Of a stretch of DNA of 64,000 nt, positions 1 to 10,039 are shown one piece after another. The first letter of the stretch is position 1. Each line of letters begins with the position of its first letter. A program made the translations under genes and the position numbers. This stretch comes from JAHKLT01 sp046197865 (lineage in GTDB: Archaea > Methanobacteriota > Methanobacteria > Methanobacteriales > Methanobacteriaceae): contig NZ_CP166990.1 of NCBI RefSeq assembly GCF_046197865.1, positions 62,001 to 126,000 of the forward strand, written 5' to 3'. The notes under the pieces are model-generated. The model was not told where the DNA came from. It saw nothing but the letters and a program-made list of their open reading frames with translations, and did no database searches.

Positions 1-618
1 CCCGGTGCATTTTTACCATTTTTTTTAGGTGTAAGTTTAGCAGCATTTTTTCCATTTTCACTTATATTTACATGGGATTTTCTTAAGAAACATTTTAATA
101 TGGACTCTAGATTTGAAGCTGAAATTATATTATGGTCTATTATTAGTTTGGGATTATCCATAGAACTTTCTATTTTGGGTTATTTCTCAAATAATTTTAT
201 TCAGGGATTAGGTTTTGGATTTGTATTGTTTTATCCTTTCATGGTCATGTTTTTTAGAAAAGATAAATGTTTTAATGAAAAAAGTGAGATAATTTCAAAT
301 GAAAAGGTTTTTGGATATTCCATTAGACATTATTGGGTATTAGGGTCAATTTGTGGTCTTTGTACTATAGGATATGGATTTTTCTGTTTATCTTCATTTT
401 TCTTTAATGGAGTTCCACCTATAGTTATTTCTTTTTTATTAATATTTTTCTCATTAATTGTGGTTTATTTAGTTTTATGCCCAGATTTAATGAATAAAAT
501 TTTACCATTCGAAATTAGGAGAAAAAATGGTTTTTATAAATACAGTGCCTTGTGCATTGGATTTTCATTTATATTATTGATTATTTTAACAATTTTAATT
601 GGTATGTTCTTTTGGTAA
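1..618 (+). CDS. Membrane protein, 5' end outside window
   Basis: The reading frame is open from the first base, so the gene begins upstream of the window; the first visible ATG (position 100) is internal and probably not the start. The visible 205 residues hold about six hydrophobic segments with short charged loops, so it is an integral membrane protein. The visible start (PGAF...FFP, then a charged stretch and LGLSIEL) faintly resembles DUF1616 membrane proteins, but this is too weak for a family name. The gene ends with TAA and is followed by 163 bases before the next gene. Function unknown. Confidence 0.7.
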   Translation, partial: PGAFLPFFLGVSLAAFFPFSLIFTWDFLKKHFNMDSRFEAEIILWSIISLGLSIELSILGYFSNNFIQGLGFGFVLFYPFMVMFFRKDKCFNEKSEIISNEKVFGYSIRHYWVLGSICGLCTIGYGFFCLSSFFFNGVPPIVISFLLIFFSLIVVYLVLCPDLMNKILPFEIRRKNGFYKYSALCIGFSFILLIILTILIGMFFW

Positions 619-648
619 TCTTTTAATCAAAAATTTATAAACAATATT

Positions 649-662
649 TTTCATATATGAAA
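649..662. promoter_or_regulatory. 14-bp perfect palindrome upstream of mat
   Basis: TTTCATATATGAAA is a perfect 14-bp palindrome in the 163-base gap between the membrane protein and mat. It lies about 80 bases upstream of a TATA-like stretch (about 743-754), and mat's GTGATGA ribosome site is at 771-777. A role as an operator is only a guess; AT-rich palindromes of this length can arise by chance. Confidence 0.25.
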
Positions 663-781
663 CTATATAACTTTAAAAATTTTCATCATAAGTTTTTGAC
701 AATGCCAATACTAACATTTATATTTTATTTAATCAATAAAAATAAATATATATTAATAATTTATTTTATAGTGATGATAAA

Positions 782-1987
782 ATGAGAAATATTTTTGTTA
801 AAGAACTTAATCAAACTTATATTGAAGATTTAGACATTGAAATTGTGGAGAGAAAAGGAATCGGACACCCTGATAGTATTAGTGATGGGATTGCTGAATC
901 TGTTAGTAAAGCATTATGTAATATGTACTTGGATGAATTAGGTGGTGTATTGCACCATAATACTGATGAAGTCCAACTTACTGCAGGTGAATCTAATCCT
1001 AAATTCGGTGGTGGAGAAATTTTAAAACCAATCGACATTCTCTTAACTGGAAGAGGAGTTTCAGAATATGAGGGAACTAAATTTCCATTAGATAGAGTAG
1101 CTATTGAAGCTGCAAAAGAATATTTAGATGATACTATTATTAATTTAAATGTTGAAACTGATACTGTGGTAGAATGTAAAATTGGACATGGTTCAGGAGA
1201 TTTAGTAGATGTATTTAAAAGAGATGGGGCACCATCATCTAATGATACTTCATTTGGTGTAGGTTATGCACCATTTTCTGAAGTCGAATCTTTAGTTTTA
1301 GCTACTGAAGAACTTTTAAATTCTAAAGCATTTAAAACCAGACATCCTGCTGTTGGTCAAGATATTAAAGTTATGGGATTAAGAGAAAATGATAAAATCA
1401 TTCTAACTATTGCTTGTGCTATGGTTTCAAAATATATTAGTGATATTCCTGAGTACATTGCTATTAGGGAAGAGCTAAAAGATATTGTTCTAGATCTTGC
1501 AAGTAAATACACTACTCGTGATGTAACAGTCTTTGTAAACACTGCAGATAATGATGATTCTGCAAGTGAAGCTGGATATTATTTAACTGTAACCGGTACT
1601 TCTGCTGAAATGGGAGATGATGGCTCTGTTGGTAGAGGTAATAGAGCAAATGGTTTAATTGCTCCTTGTAGACCAATGTCTATGGAAGCTAGTTCTGGTA
1701 AAAACCCTATTAACCATGTAGGTAAAATTTATAACATTCTTTCTAATGAAATAGCTAATGATGTTGTTAATAATGTTGAAGGTATTAAACAGATTCATAT
1801 CATGATTTTAAGTCAAATCGGCAAACCTATTGATCAACCTAAAGCTGCATCTTCTCAAATTATTTTAGAAGAAGGTTTTAAAATGGAAGATGTTGATAAA
1901 AAAGTTGAAAACATCATTGATACATGGTTAGAAGATATATCAGTTATTACTGAAAATGTTGTTAAAGGTAAAACAAGAACTTTCTAA
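782..1987 (+). CDS. mat: S-adenosylmethionine synthetase, archaeal type
   Basis: Makes S-adenosylmethionine from methionine and ATP, the methyl donor for the methyltransferases and radical SAM enzymes in this window. The 401-residue length and the motifs GIGHPDSISDGIAE near residue 27 and GAPSSNDTSFGVGYAP near residue 150 are those of the archaeal MAT family, which is very divergent from bacterial MetK. The start ATG follows GTGATGA at 771-777. It appears to be a single-gene unit, since a hairpin and T-run follow it and ileS has its own ribosome site. Cytoplasmic enzyme; the assignment is secure. Confidence 0.96.
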   Translation: MRNIFVKELNQTYIEDLDIEIVERKGIGHPDSISDGIAESVSKALCNMYLDELGGVLHHNTDEVQLTAGESNPKFGGGEILKPIDILLTGRGVSEYEGTKFPLDRVAIEAAKEYLDDTIINLNVETDTVVECKIGHGSGDLVDVFKRDGAPSSNDTSFGVGYAPFSEVESLVLATEELLNSKAFKTRHPAVGQDIKVMGLRENDKIILTIACAMVSKYISDIPEYIAIREELKDIVLDLASKYTTRDVTVFVNTADNDDSASEAGYYLTVTGTSAEMGDDGSVGRGNRANGLIAPCRPMSMEASSGKNPINHVGKIYNILSNEIANDVVNNVEGIKQIHIMILSQIGKPIDQPKAASSQIILEEGFKMEDVDKKVENIIDTWLEDISVITENVVKGKTRTF

Positions 1988-2003
1988 GTTTTAGAGTTAA
2001 TTA

Positions 2004-2050
2004 AAATATAGGTTCCTATTAGAAACTTATATTTAATTTTTCTTTTTTTT
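2004..2050 (+). terminator. Hairpin and T-run after mat
   Basis: An imperfect stem pairs AAATATA (2004-2010) with TATATTT (2028-2034) and extends inward through GGTTC/GAAAC. It is followed by T-rich sequence to about 2050. It lies 17 bases after the mat stop and fits a transcription terminator. Confidence 0.55.
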
Positions 2051-2116
2051 AATTTAAACAAACTTAATCATCACTTTAAAAATCATTTTTATTTTTATTA
2101 AATAAGGAGAAATAAC

Positions 2117-5100
2117 ATGCCAATAAAAGAGGCAGAAAAATCACTTAATCATAAGGAAATTGAAAATAAAGTTCAAAAATTTTGGCAAGATAATGAAATT
2201 TTTGACGAGATAAACACATTAAGAAAAGATGGACCAAAATATTCATTTTTAGATGGTCCTCCATATTGTAGTGGAAACATTCATCTTGGTACAGCTTGGA
2301 ATAAAATCATTAAAGATGCACATTTAAGATATAAGTCCATGGAAGGATTTAATCTTAGACGTCAAGCAGGATGGGATATGCACGGTCTTCCAATTGAACA
2401 TAAAGTTGAACAATTAATGGGAATTAAAAGTAAACAAGAAATTGAAGAAACAATTGGAATAGATCAATTTGTAGATAAATGTAGAGATTTTGCAATTTCT
2501 CATAAAGATTCCATGACAAAACAATTTGAAGATATTGGTGTTTGGATGGATTGGAAAAATCCTTATCAAACTTTAGATCCAAAATTTATGGAATCTTCAT
2601 GGTGGACAATGCAAAGAGCTCATGAGAAGGATTTACTTATTAATGATTTAAGAGTAATTAGTTGGTGTCCTCATTGTGAGACTGCACTTGCTGCAGCTGA
2701 AATAGATTATGAAGATAAAGAAGATCCATCTATTTATGTTAAATTTCCATTAAAAAATAAGTTTTTAAAAGACAATAATTTAACTGAGTATTTTTTAGTT
2801 TGGACAACAACACCTTGGACTTTACCTGCAAATTTAGCTATTTCTATTAATTCTGATTTTGATTATGCTTTTGTTAAAAAAGATGGTGAAATTTTAATTT
2901 TAGCTGAAAATTTACTTGAAACAGTTTTAGGACCTAAAGAAAAAATTCATAGAACTAAAATTCAAAAAGATGATGATGAAGAAGAAATCTTAGAAGAAAT
3001 TGAAGTTCTATATGATGTAGTAGACATTGTTAAAGGAAAAAAATTAGAATTTTTAGAATATGTTTATCCATTAGCTAGTGAAATTCCAAAACAAGCTGAA
3101 TTTGATACAGAATTTGAAAATGTTCATAAATTATTACCTGGTGATCATGTAGAACTTGGTGAAGGTACAGGGCTTGTTCATACTGCTCCAGGCCATGGTC
3201 CAGATGATTTTGAAATGGGTCAAAAATTCAACTTACCAATCTTCTCACCAGTAGATGAAGCAGGGATTTTTACATCTGATGCAGGTAAATATGAAAATGG
3301 TTTTGTTAAATCAACAAATGAAACTATTATTCAAGATTTAACAGATAAAGATTTAATATATAAGGCTGAAACAATTAAACATAGATATGGTGTTTGTTGG
3401 AGATGTAAAACTCCTATTATTTATTTAGCTACTAAACAATGGTTTTTAAAAGTCACTGAAATTAAAGACAAAATGCTTAGTGAAATTAAAAATGTTAAAT
3501 GGGTACCTGAGTGGGCTGGTTCTGGTAGATTCCATGATTGGGTTGAAAATGCTAAGGATTGGACAATTTCTAGGCAAAGATATTGGGGAATTCCTATTCC
3601 TATTTGGGAATGTGAAGATTGTGAAAATATTGAAGTTGTAGGTTCTCTAGATGAACTTAAAAATAAATCTTTAGAAGATATAACAGTTTCTGATGAAGAT
3701 TTAATTCATAGACCACATGTTGATAATATTCATTTAAAATGTGAAAAATGTAACTCTAAAATGACTAGAATTCCTGATGTTTTAGATGTTTGGATGGATT
3801 CAGGTGTTGCTCCTTGGGCTTCTTTGTATTATCCTAATGAAAAAGAAGCATTTAATGAATGGTATCCATATGATTTTATTACTGAAGGCCATGATCAAAC
3901 AAGAGGCTGGTTCTATTCTCAGCTTGGTAGTGGAGTAATTTCATTAGATGAAGTTCCATATAAAAAAGTTTTAATGCATGGTTTTGTATTAGATGAAGAT
4001 GGAAAGAAAATGAGTAAATCTCTTGGAAATGTTGTAACTCCAGAAGAAGTTATTGAAAAACATGGTGCTGATGTTTTAAGATTCTACTTATTATGGGCTA
4101 ATAAACCATGGGAAGATTTAAAATTTGTTTGGGATGAATTAAACAATGTAAACAAAATGTTTAATATTTTATGGAATGTTTATGTCTTTTCAACTACATA
4201 TATGTCTTTAGATAATTTTAATCCTGATAATTGTAATGAAAATAATATTATTTTAAGAGATGAAGATAAATGGATCATTTCAAGAGCTAATACTTTAGTA
4301 AAAGAAGTAGGCCAAGATTTAGATAATTTATATTTTCATCATGCTACAAGAAAAATCAACCAATTTATATTAGATGATTTAAGTCGTTGGTATGTAAGAT
4401 TGATTAGAGGCAGAACTTGGGTTGAAAGTGATGATCCAGATAAATTAGGTGCATATTATAGTTTATACACAGCTTTAATATCCTTAATCAATGCTTTAGC
4501 TCCTATTTCACCATATATTAGTGAAGAAATTCATGAAAATCTAGTTAAAAATGTTAAATCTAGGTATAATTCTAGTATTCATATGAATGATTGGGAGTTT
4601 AATGAAAAAGATATTAATCCGGATTTAGAAGAAAAAATGAATAATATAAGAAATATCATTGATTCAGCTGCTAGAGCTAGAGATTCTGCTAAATATAAAC
4701 TTAGGTGGCCAGTATCTGATATTACTATTGTTTCTCAAGATGAAATGATTTTAGATGCTGTTAATGATTTAAAAGAAATTATTAAAGATCAATCTAATAC
4801 AAAAGAAGTTTTAACCTCATCAGAATTTGAAAATCTTTCATTTATTGCTAAACCAAATCTTAAAACTTTAGGTCCAAGACTTAAAGGAGATATGGGATTT
4901 GTTAAAAACTATCTTGCAGATGCAGATGGTAATTTGATTAAAAATGAATTAGATGATAATGGAAAATTAACTATTGATAAAGATGGATCATTAATAGAGT
5001 TATCATCTGATGATGTTCTTTTTGATACAGAATTACCTAATGATATGATTAGTGCAGAATTTGATGGAGGTAATGTTTTTGTAAATACAAAAATTACTCC

Positions 5101-5389
5101 TGAAATATTATCTGAAGCTATGTCTCGTGAACTTATTAGACGTGTTCAAGATATGAGAAAAGACATGGATTTGGATGTTGAAGCTAATATTCATGTAATT
5201 GTTAAATCTAGTAAAGATTTTGCTGATTTGATTAATAATCAAGAAGGTATTATTGTTAATGAAATTAGGGCTAATTCTTTAATTATGACTACTGAAGATG
5301 TATGTAATGCAAACTTTGAAGTTGATGATTATTATATAAAAGATTGGAAAATTGAAGAACATGATCTTATAATTTATATTAAAAAATAA
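2117..5389 (+). CDS. ileS: Isoleucyl-tRNA synthetase
   Basis: Charges tRNA-Ile; class I synthetase of 1090 residues. The HIGH signature appears as HLGT at residues 56-59 in PYCSGNIHLGT, and KMSKS is near residue 632 in GKKMSKSLGNVV. An editing (CP1) domain lies between them, with TTTPWTLPAN near residue 235 and the aspartate-rich GHGPDDF loop. A CxxC pair (CEKCNSK) lies in the insert before KMSKS, and the C-terminal anticodon-binding part is of the archaeal/eukaryotic long type. A GGAGA ribosome site precedes the ATG. purL starts 14 bases downstream with its own GGAGGAG site, so the two are probably cotranscribed. Confidence 0.97.
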   Translation: MPIKEAEKSLNHKEIENKVQKFWQDNEIFDEINTLRKDGPKYSFLDGPPYCSGNIHLGTAWNKIIKDAHLRYKSMEGFNLRRQAGWDMHGLPIEHKVEQLMGIKSKQEIEETIGIDQFVDKCRDFAISHKDSMTKQFEDIGVWMDWKNPYQTLDPKFMESSWWTMQRAHEKDLLINDLRVISWCPHCETALAAAEIDYEDKEDPSIYVKFPLKNKFLKDNNLTEYFLVWTTTPWTLPANLAISINSDFDYAFVKKDGEILILAENLLETVLGPKEKIHRTKIQKDDDEEEILEEIEVLYDVVDIVKGKKLEFLEYVYPLASEIPKQAEFDTEFENVHKLLPGDHVELGEGTGLVHTAPGHGPDDFEMGQKFNLPIFSPVDEAGIFTSDAGKYENGFVKSTNETIIQDLTDKDLIYKAETIKHRYGVCWRCKTPIIYLATKQWFLKVTEIKDKMLSEIKNVKWVPEWAGSGRFHDWVENAKDWTISRQRYWGIPIPIWECEDCENIEVVGSLDELKNKSLEDITVSDEDLIHRPHVDNIHLKCEKCNSKMTRIPDVLDVWMDSGVAPWASLYYPNEKEAFNEWYPYDFITEGHDQTRGWFYSQLGSGVISLDEVPYKKVLMHGFVLDEDGKKMSKSLGNVVTPEEVIEKHGADVLRFYLLWANKPWEDLKFVWDELNNVNKMFNILWNVYVFSTTYMSLDNFNPDNCNENNIILRDEDKWIISRANTLVKEVGQDLDNLYFHHATRKINQFILDDLSRWYVRLIRGRTWVESDDPDKLGAYYSLYTALISLINALAPISPYISEEIHENLVKNVKSRYNSSIHMNDWEFNEKDINPDLEEKMNNIRNIIDSAARARDSAKYKLRWPVSDITIVSQDEMILDAVNDLKEIIKDQSNTKEVLTSSEFENLSFIAKPNLKTLGPRLKGDMGFVKNYLADADGNLIKNELDDNGKLTIDKDGSLIELSSDDVLFDTELPNDMISAEFDGGNVFVNTKITPEILSEAMSRELIRRVQDMRKDMDLDVEANIHVIVKSSKDFADLINNQEGIIVNEIRANSLIMTTEDVCNANFEVDDYYIKDWKIEEHDLIIYIKK

Positions 5390-5402
5390 TGGAGGAGATT
5401 AA

Positions 5403-7553
5403 ATGACTTTAACAGATTCTGAAAAGGAATATATTAGGGGAATCTTAAAAAGAGAAATGAATCCTTTAGAAGAAGGAATGCTCGATGTAATGTTTTCAGA
5501 ACATTGTTCTTATAAAAGTAGTAGGCCTATTTTAAGATTATTTCCAACTGAAGGAAAAAATATTATTTTAGGGCCTGGAGATGATGCTGGTTTAGTATCT
5601 ATCACTGATAAATATGCGCTTGCTGTTGGAATGGAAAGTCATAATCATCCTTCAGCTATTGAACCATATGGTGGTGCAGGTACTGGTGTTGGAGGAATTT
5701 TAAGAGATATCATTTCAATGGGTGCAATGCCAATAGCTATTTTAGATAGTTTACGTTTTGGTCCTTTAGAAGATCAAAAATCAAGATATCTTTTTGAACA
5801 TGTAGTTGATGGAATATCTGACTATGGAAATAGGGTAGGAATTCCAACTGTTGGTGGAGAAGTAGAATTTGATGAATCTTTTAGAACAAATCCTCTAGTT
5901 AATGTAATGTGTGCAGGACTTGTTGAGAAGGATAAAGTTGTTAGAAGTGCTGCTCCAAATACAGGAGATGTTTTCTTTTTAATGGGTGGAGCTACTGGTC
6001 GTGATGGAATTCATGGTGTAACATTTGCATCTGAAGAGTTAACTTCTGATAGTGAAGCAGAAGATAGGCCTGCTGTTCAGGTAGCTGATCCTTTTACTAA
6101 GAAAAAAGTTTTAGAAGCATCACTTGAAATATATGAAAAGATTAAAGTTACAGGTTGTAAAGATCTTGGTGGTGGAGGTCTTACATGTTGTGTTTCAGAA
6201 CTAGCTGATTCATCTGAAAATGGAGCTATTGTAGATTTAAATAATATTCCTTTAAGAGAAGAAAACATGACTCCATATGAGATTATGTTATCTGAATCTC
6301 AAGAGAGAATGATTTTTGTATTAAATCCTGATGATGTCAAATTAGCACATGAAATATGTAAAAAACATGAAATTATCTCAAGTGTTATAGGTACAGTTAC
6401 AGATGGAAATAATATGATTATTGAGGATAATGGAAAGTTAATAGCTGATTTACCAACTATTTTACTTGCTGATCCTCCTTCTTTAAATAGAGAAATTACT
6501 CCAATCGAGCCTCAAAAAGCTTTAACTAAAGTTGAAGATCCTGATATAAAAGAATCATTACTTAAACTTATCTCATCACCTAATCTAGCTAGTAAAAAAT
6601 GGGTCTATAAACAATATGATCATGAAGTTCAAATTAGAACTGCTGTTAAACCTGGTGATGATGCTGCAGTTTTAAAAATTGATGATGAAGTAGCTATTGC
6701 CTTATCTACAGATTCTAACACAATTCATACAAAATTATCTCCATTTGATGGTGGTGCAGGTTCTGTTGCAGAATCAATAAGAAATGTTGTATCAATGGGT
6801 GCTACTCCTTATGCAGTTGTAGATTGCCTAAATTTTGGAAATCCTGAAAATCCTAATATTTTATGGCAATTTAGAGAATGTATTAAAGGTATGTCAATGG
6901 TTTCTGAGAAGTTTGAAGCTCCTGTTATAAGTGGTAATGTTAGTTTTTATAATGAAACTGAAGGAATTAAAATTAACCCTACACCAGCTGTTGGTGTAAT
7001 TGGTGTTGAAAAACTTGAAAATATTAGAACTATGGATTTCAAAGAAGATTCAGATCAAATCATTTTAATTGGAAAAACTTATGATGAGATTGAAGGCTCT
7101 GAATATCATAGAACAATTCACAATATTCAAGAAGGTCAAGCTCCAAAAGTTAGAATAGATGAAGAGTTTAATAATGCACAAACAGTTTTAAACCTTATTT
7201 CTAATGATTCAGATAAAAATATTACTGCTGTTCATGATTGTTCTGCAGGTGGTATAGCTATAGCTTTAGCAGAAATGGCATTATCTGGTAATATTGGAGC
7301 AGAAATTGATACATCAAAAATCATTAAAGATGGTGATATGTCATTAAATAATTTATTATATTCTGAAAGCCATGGAAGATATATTATCACTGTTAAAAAA
7401 GATGTTATTGAAGATATTTTAGATAATATTGATGTTCCAGCAACTTGTATTGGTGAGGTTAAAGGAAAATCTTTAATTATTGATGATGTTAATATTAATA
7501 TTGATACATTGAATGATAATTATAATAATTCATTAGAAAAATACATGCCTTAG
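5403..7553 (+). CDS. purL: Phosphoribosylformylglycinamidine synthase II
   Basis: Large subunit of FGAM synthase, fourth step of purine synthesis: FGAR plus ammonia and ATP gives FGAM. The 716-residue length is that of the small PurL type, which works with separate PurS and PurQ; neither is in this window. Two PurM-like halves are visible. Motifs include SEHCSYKSS near residue 32, GPGDDAG, MESHNHPS, and DLGGGGLTCCVSELA for the first half, and PGDDAAV and HDCSAGGIAIALAEM for the second. A strong GGAGGAG site sits at 5392-5398. moeA begins 9 bases after the stop. Confidence 0.96.
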   Translation: MTLTDSEKEYIRGILKREMNPLEEGMLDVMFSEHCSYKSSRPILRLFPTEGKNIILGPGDDAGLVSITDKYALAVGMESHNHPSAIEPYGGAGTGVGGILRDIISMGAMPIAILDSLRFGPLEDQKSRYLFEHVVDGISDYGNRVGIPTVGGEVEFDESFRTNPLVNVMCAGLVEKDKVVRSAAPNTGDVFFLMGGATGRDGIHGVTFASEELTSDSEAEDRPAVQVADPFTKKKVLEASLEIYEKIKVTGCKDLGGGGLTCCVSELADSSENGAIVDLNNIPLREENMTPYEIMLSESQERMIFVLNPDDVKLAHEICKKHEIISSVIGTVTDGNNMIIEDNGKLIADLPTILLADPPSLNREITPIEPQKALTKVEDPDIKESLLKLISSPNLASKKWVYKQYDHEVQIRTAVKPGDDAAVLKIDDEVAIALSTDSNTIHTKLSPFDGGAGSVAESIRNVVSMGATPYAVVDCLNFGNPENPNILWQFRECIKGMSMVSEKFEAPVISGNVSFYNETEGIKINPTPAVGVIGVEKLENIRTMDFKEDSDQIILIGKTYDEIEGSEYHRTIHNIQEGQAPKVRIDEEFNNAQTVLNLISNDSDKNITAVHDCSAGGIAIALAEMALSGNIGAEIDTSKIIKDGDMSLNNLLYSESHGRYIITVKKDVIEDILDNIDVPATCIGEVKGKSLIIDDVNINIDTLNDNYNNSLEKYMP

Positions 7554-7562
7554 TTGATTAAA

Positions 7563-8783
7563 ATGCGTTTATCAAAATTGTTACCTTTTAAAGATGCTTT
7601 ACTTGAAATAGATAATTTTCAAATAAAAACAGATTTAGAAGAAATAGACCTTAAAGATGCTCATAAAAGAGTTTTAGGAGAAGATATATATTCATTTCAT
7701 GATTCTCCTCCTTTTGATAAATCTGCTATGGATGGATTTGCAATAATAGCTGAAGATTCCTTTGGTGCATCTCAAAATAAACCAAAAGAATTTAAAATAA
7801 TTGATAAAATTGGTGCAGGAGCATCTTCAAATAAAACAATTAATCATAATGAAGCTATTACTATAGCTACTGGTTCCCCAATTCCTGAAGGAGCGAATTC
7901 TGTTATTATGAAAGAATTTACATCTGTTGATGGGGATAATCTTGAAGTTCAATCTCAAGTAACACCAAAAGAAAATATTTCTCCAAGAGCTGAGGATATT
8001 AAAAAAGAAGATCTTATTTTAAAATCTAATTCTTTTATTCGTCCTCAAGAAATTGGCTTAATAGCTTCTGCAGGTTATTCAAAAATTAAAGTATATAAAA
8101 AACCTAAAGTAAAGATTTTAATTACTGGTAATGAGCTAGTTGAACCAACAAAAACATTAAATAAGGCTCAAATTATTAATTCTAATAGGTATATATTATC
8201 TGCATTAATTGAAAATTGTGGTGCTCTTTTAACTTATGAACATGTAATTGATGATTTTAATAAAACAAAAGAAGCTATTTTAAATTCTTCTAAAGAATAT
8301 GATGTAATTATTACTACTGGTGGAACTGCTTTAAGTAAAGGAGATGTAGTTGTTGATGCTGCATCAGAAGTAGGTGAACTTAAATTCCATGGAGTTTCAA
8401 TTCGCCCAGGAAAACCAGCAGCATTTGCTATAGTTAATAATACTCCTGTTTTCATGTTATCAGGTCAACCTGTAGCAGCAATGACTCAATTTGATATGTT
8501 TGCTAGAAAATTCATAATGAATATGCAAGGTGCAAACTTTTCTGATAAAATTGTTAAAAGAACATCAAAAGTTAAAATACCATCTACCTTAGGAAGAACT
8601 GACTATATTAGAGCGGTGTCTGATGATGAATCTACTCACCACGTACTAAACCGTGGTTCAGGTATCATTAGATCTATGGTTGAAGCAAATAGTTATATAA
8701 TTATTGATGAAAATGATGAAGGTATTGATGAGCAAGATGAAGTAGATATTCTCTTTTTCGATTCAATGAATTTTAACAGGTAA
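7563..8783 (+). CDS. moeA: Molybdopterin molybdotransferase MoeA
   Basis: Inserts molybdate or tungstate into molybdopterin for enzymes such as formylmethanofuran dehydrogenase. Motifs are FDKSAMDGFA near residue 50, GTGSPIPEGA-like ATGSPIPEGA near 100, and the MoCF-binding core TTGGTALSKGD near 255 with LSGQPVAA near 300, followed by a C-terminal beta-barrel. I place the start at ATG 7563: TTGATT at 7554-7559 is a plausible variant of the GGTGAT ribosome site and sits just before this ATG. A TTG at 7554, adjoining the purL stop, would add three residues. Coupled to purL and to the protease behind it. Confidence 0.93.
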   Translation: MRLSKLLPFKDALLEIDNFQIKTDLEEIDLKDAHKRVLGEDIYSFHDSPPFDKSAMDGFAIIAEDSFGASQNKPKEFKIIDKIGAGASSNKTINHNEAITIATGSPIPEGANSVIMKEFTSVDGDNLEVQSQVTPKENISPRAEDIKKEDLILKSNSFIRPQEIGLIASAGYSKIKVYKKPKVKILITGNELVEPTKTLNKAQIINSNRYILSALIENCGALLTYEHVIDDFNKTKEAILNSSKEYDVIITTGGTALSKGDVVVDAASEVGELKFHGVSIRPGKPAAFAIVNNTPVFMLSGQPVAAMTQFDMFARKFIMNMQGANFSDKIVKRTSKVKIPSTLGRTDYIRAVSDDESTHHVLNRGSGIIRSMVEANSYIIIDENDEGIDEQDEVDILFFDSMNFNR

Positions 8784-8787
8784 TAAC

Positions 8788-9933
8788 ATGAACGGAATAT
8801 GGTATTATGCAATAGCCTTTGTACTTATATGGGTAGTAGCTATTGTTTTTAAAAATAAATTAGAAAAACACGGAGTAGAAATAGAATTTCCTGTTTTAAT
8901 GTGGAAAACTAGAAGATTAAGAGGTTTCATTGATAAAATAGCTAATATTTCTCCGAGATTTTGGAAATGGTTTATGAATATAGGTCTTGTTATATGTGTA
9001 TTTTTCATGATTTTCATGGCATATTCATTAGTTATGTCTTTATCTACAATTATGGAAACTCCTAATGTATCAATCTTACTTCCAGGAGTTGAAATGCCAG
9101 GCTCTCCAATTTTTATACCGTTTTTATTTGGATTTATTGGACTGATTACTGTAATTGTTGTTCATGAATTTTCACATGGGATATTAGCTAGAGCAGAGAA
9201 AGTAAACATTAAATCAATAGGATTATTACTTTTTACAATCTTACCTGGAGCATTTGTTGAACCTGATGAAGATGAAATGAAAAAGGCAAAAAAATCTTCT
9301 AAACTTAGAATTTTTGCTGCAGGATCAATGGCAAATCTTACATTAGCTTTTATTGCTTTTATTATATTTTTTGCAATTGGAAATTTAGCTATTCCTGGAG
9401 CTTTTGAAGAAAATGGTGTTGAAATTCAAACAGTTTTAGATGATGCACCTGCTAGTGGAATATTAAAAAAAGGAATGGTTATTAAATCTATTAATAATCA
9501 AGATATTCATGATTCAGAAAATTATTTAAATGTTTTATCAAATTTAAAACCAAATGAAGAAGCGACGATTGTAACAGATCAAGGAACATTTGAAATTAAA
9601 CTAGGGACCAATCCTAATAATGAATCAAGAGGATATTTAGGAATTCAAGGTGAAAAACATTTTGAACTTAAAGATAAATCCTTTGGAGAAATTCCTTGGG
9701 TTTTATTTGAACTTTTAGAATTATTTAAATGGATATTTTTCCTTAATTTTGCAGTTGGTACTTTTAATTTACTACCTATGAAACCTTTAGATGGTGGCCA
9801 TATATTAGAAAACCTTTTAAGATATAAACTTCCTGAGAAGATTGTAACACCACTTGTTAATTATGTTTCAATCTGTTTTGGAATTATAATAGTATTTTCA
9901 ATTGTTTATAGTTTTGGAATGGGTATTTTTTAA
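8788..9933 (+). CDS. Site-2 protease-type membrane metalloprotease with PDZ domain
   Basis: Intramembrane zinc protease of the M50 family, 381 residues. HEFSHG near residue 127 is the HExxH zinc motif inside a membrane segment, and LKPLDGGHILEN-type sequence (MKPLDGGHILE near 335) supplies the third ligand. A single PDZ-like region lies between them (about 205-285, with LDDAPASGILKKGMVIKSINN). About six membrane segments are visible. It starts 4 bases after the moeA stop with GGTAAT as ribosome site, so it is in that operon. Such proteases cut membrane-bound regulators or signal-peptide remnants; no partner is visible here. Confidence 0.9.
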   Translation: MNGIWYYAIAFVLIWVVAIVFKNKLEKHGVEIEFPVLMWKTRRLRGFIDKIANISPRFWKWFMNIGLVICVFFMIFMAYSLVMSLSTIMETPNVSILLPGVEMPGSPIFIPFLFGFIGLITVIVVHEFSHGILARAEKVNIKSIGLLLFTILPGAFVEPDEDEMKKAKKSSKLRIFAAGSMANLTLAFIAFIIFFAIGNLAIPGAFEENGVEIQTVLDDAPASGILKKGMVIKSINNQDIHDSENYLNVLSNLKPNEEATIVTDQGTFEIKLGTNPNNESRGYLGIQGEKHFELKDKSFGEIPWVLFELLELFKWIFFLNFAVGTFNLLPMKPLDGGHILENLLRYKLPEKIVTPLVNYVSICFGIIIVFSIVYSFGMGIF

Positions 9934-10012
9934 ATAATTAGGAATATAAATAAAAAAGAGATTTTTTAATATATAAATATTTAATTTTAATTAAAAAAAA
10001 GAGTTTTTGAAA

Positions 10013-10039
10013 GAATCTAGAAATATCTTTCTAAGATTC
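10013..10039 (-). terminator. Hairpin spanning the rubrerythrin stop codon
   Basis: GAATCT with AGAAA (10013-10023) pairs with TTTCT and AGATTC (10028-10039) with one bulged base. The stem includes the stop codon of the rubrerythrin-like gene. Reading leftward it is followed within about 12 bases by an eight-T run (the A run at 9993-10000). Plausible terminator. Confidence 0.45.

Noticed and set aside
619..781. SAM riboswitch upstream of mat
   Set aside because: No conserved SAM-I or SAM-II core can be seen, and these riboswitches are not expected in archaea; only an AT-rich gap with a short palindrome is present.
817..1038. Antisense open frame inside mat
   Set aside because: It has no ribosome site and its sequence mirrors the codon pattern of mat; the same holds for the other antisense frames inside conserved genes such as ileS, purL, leuS and hcp.
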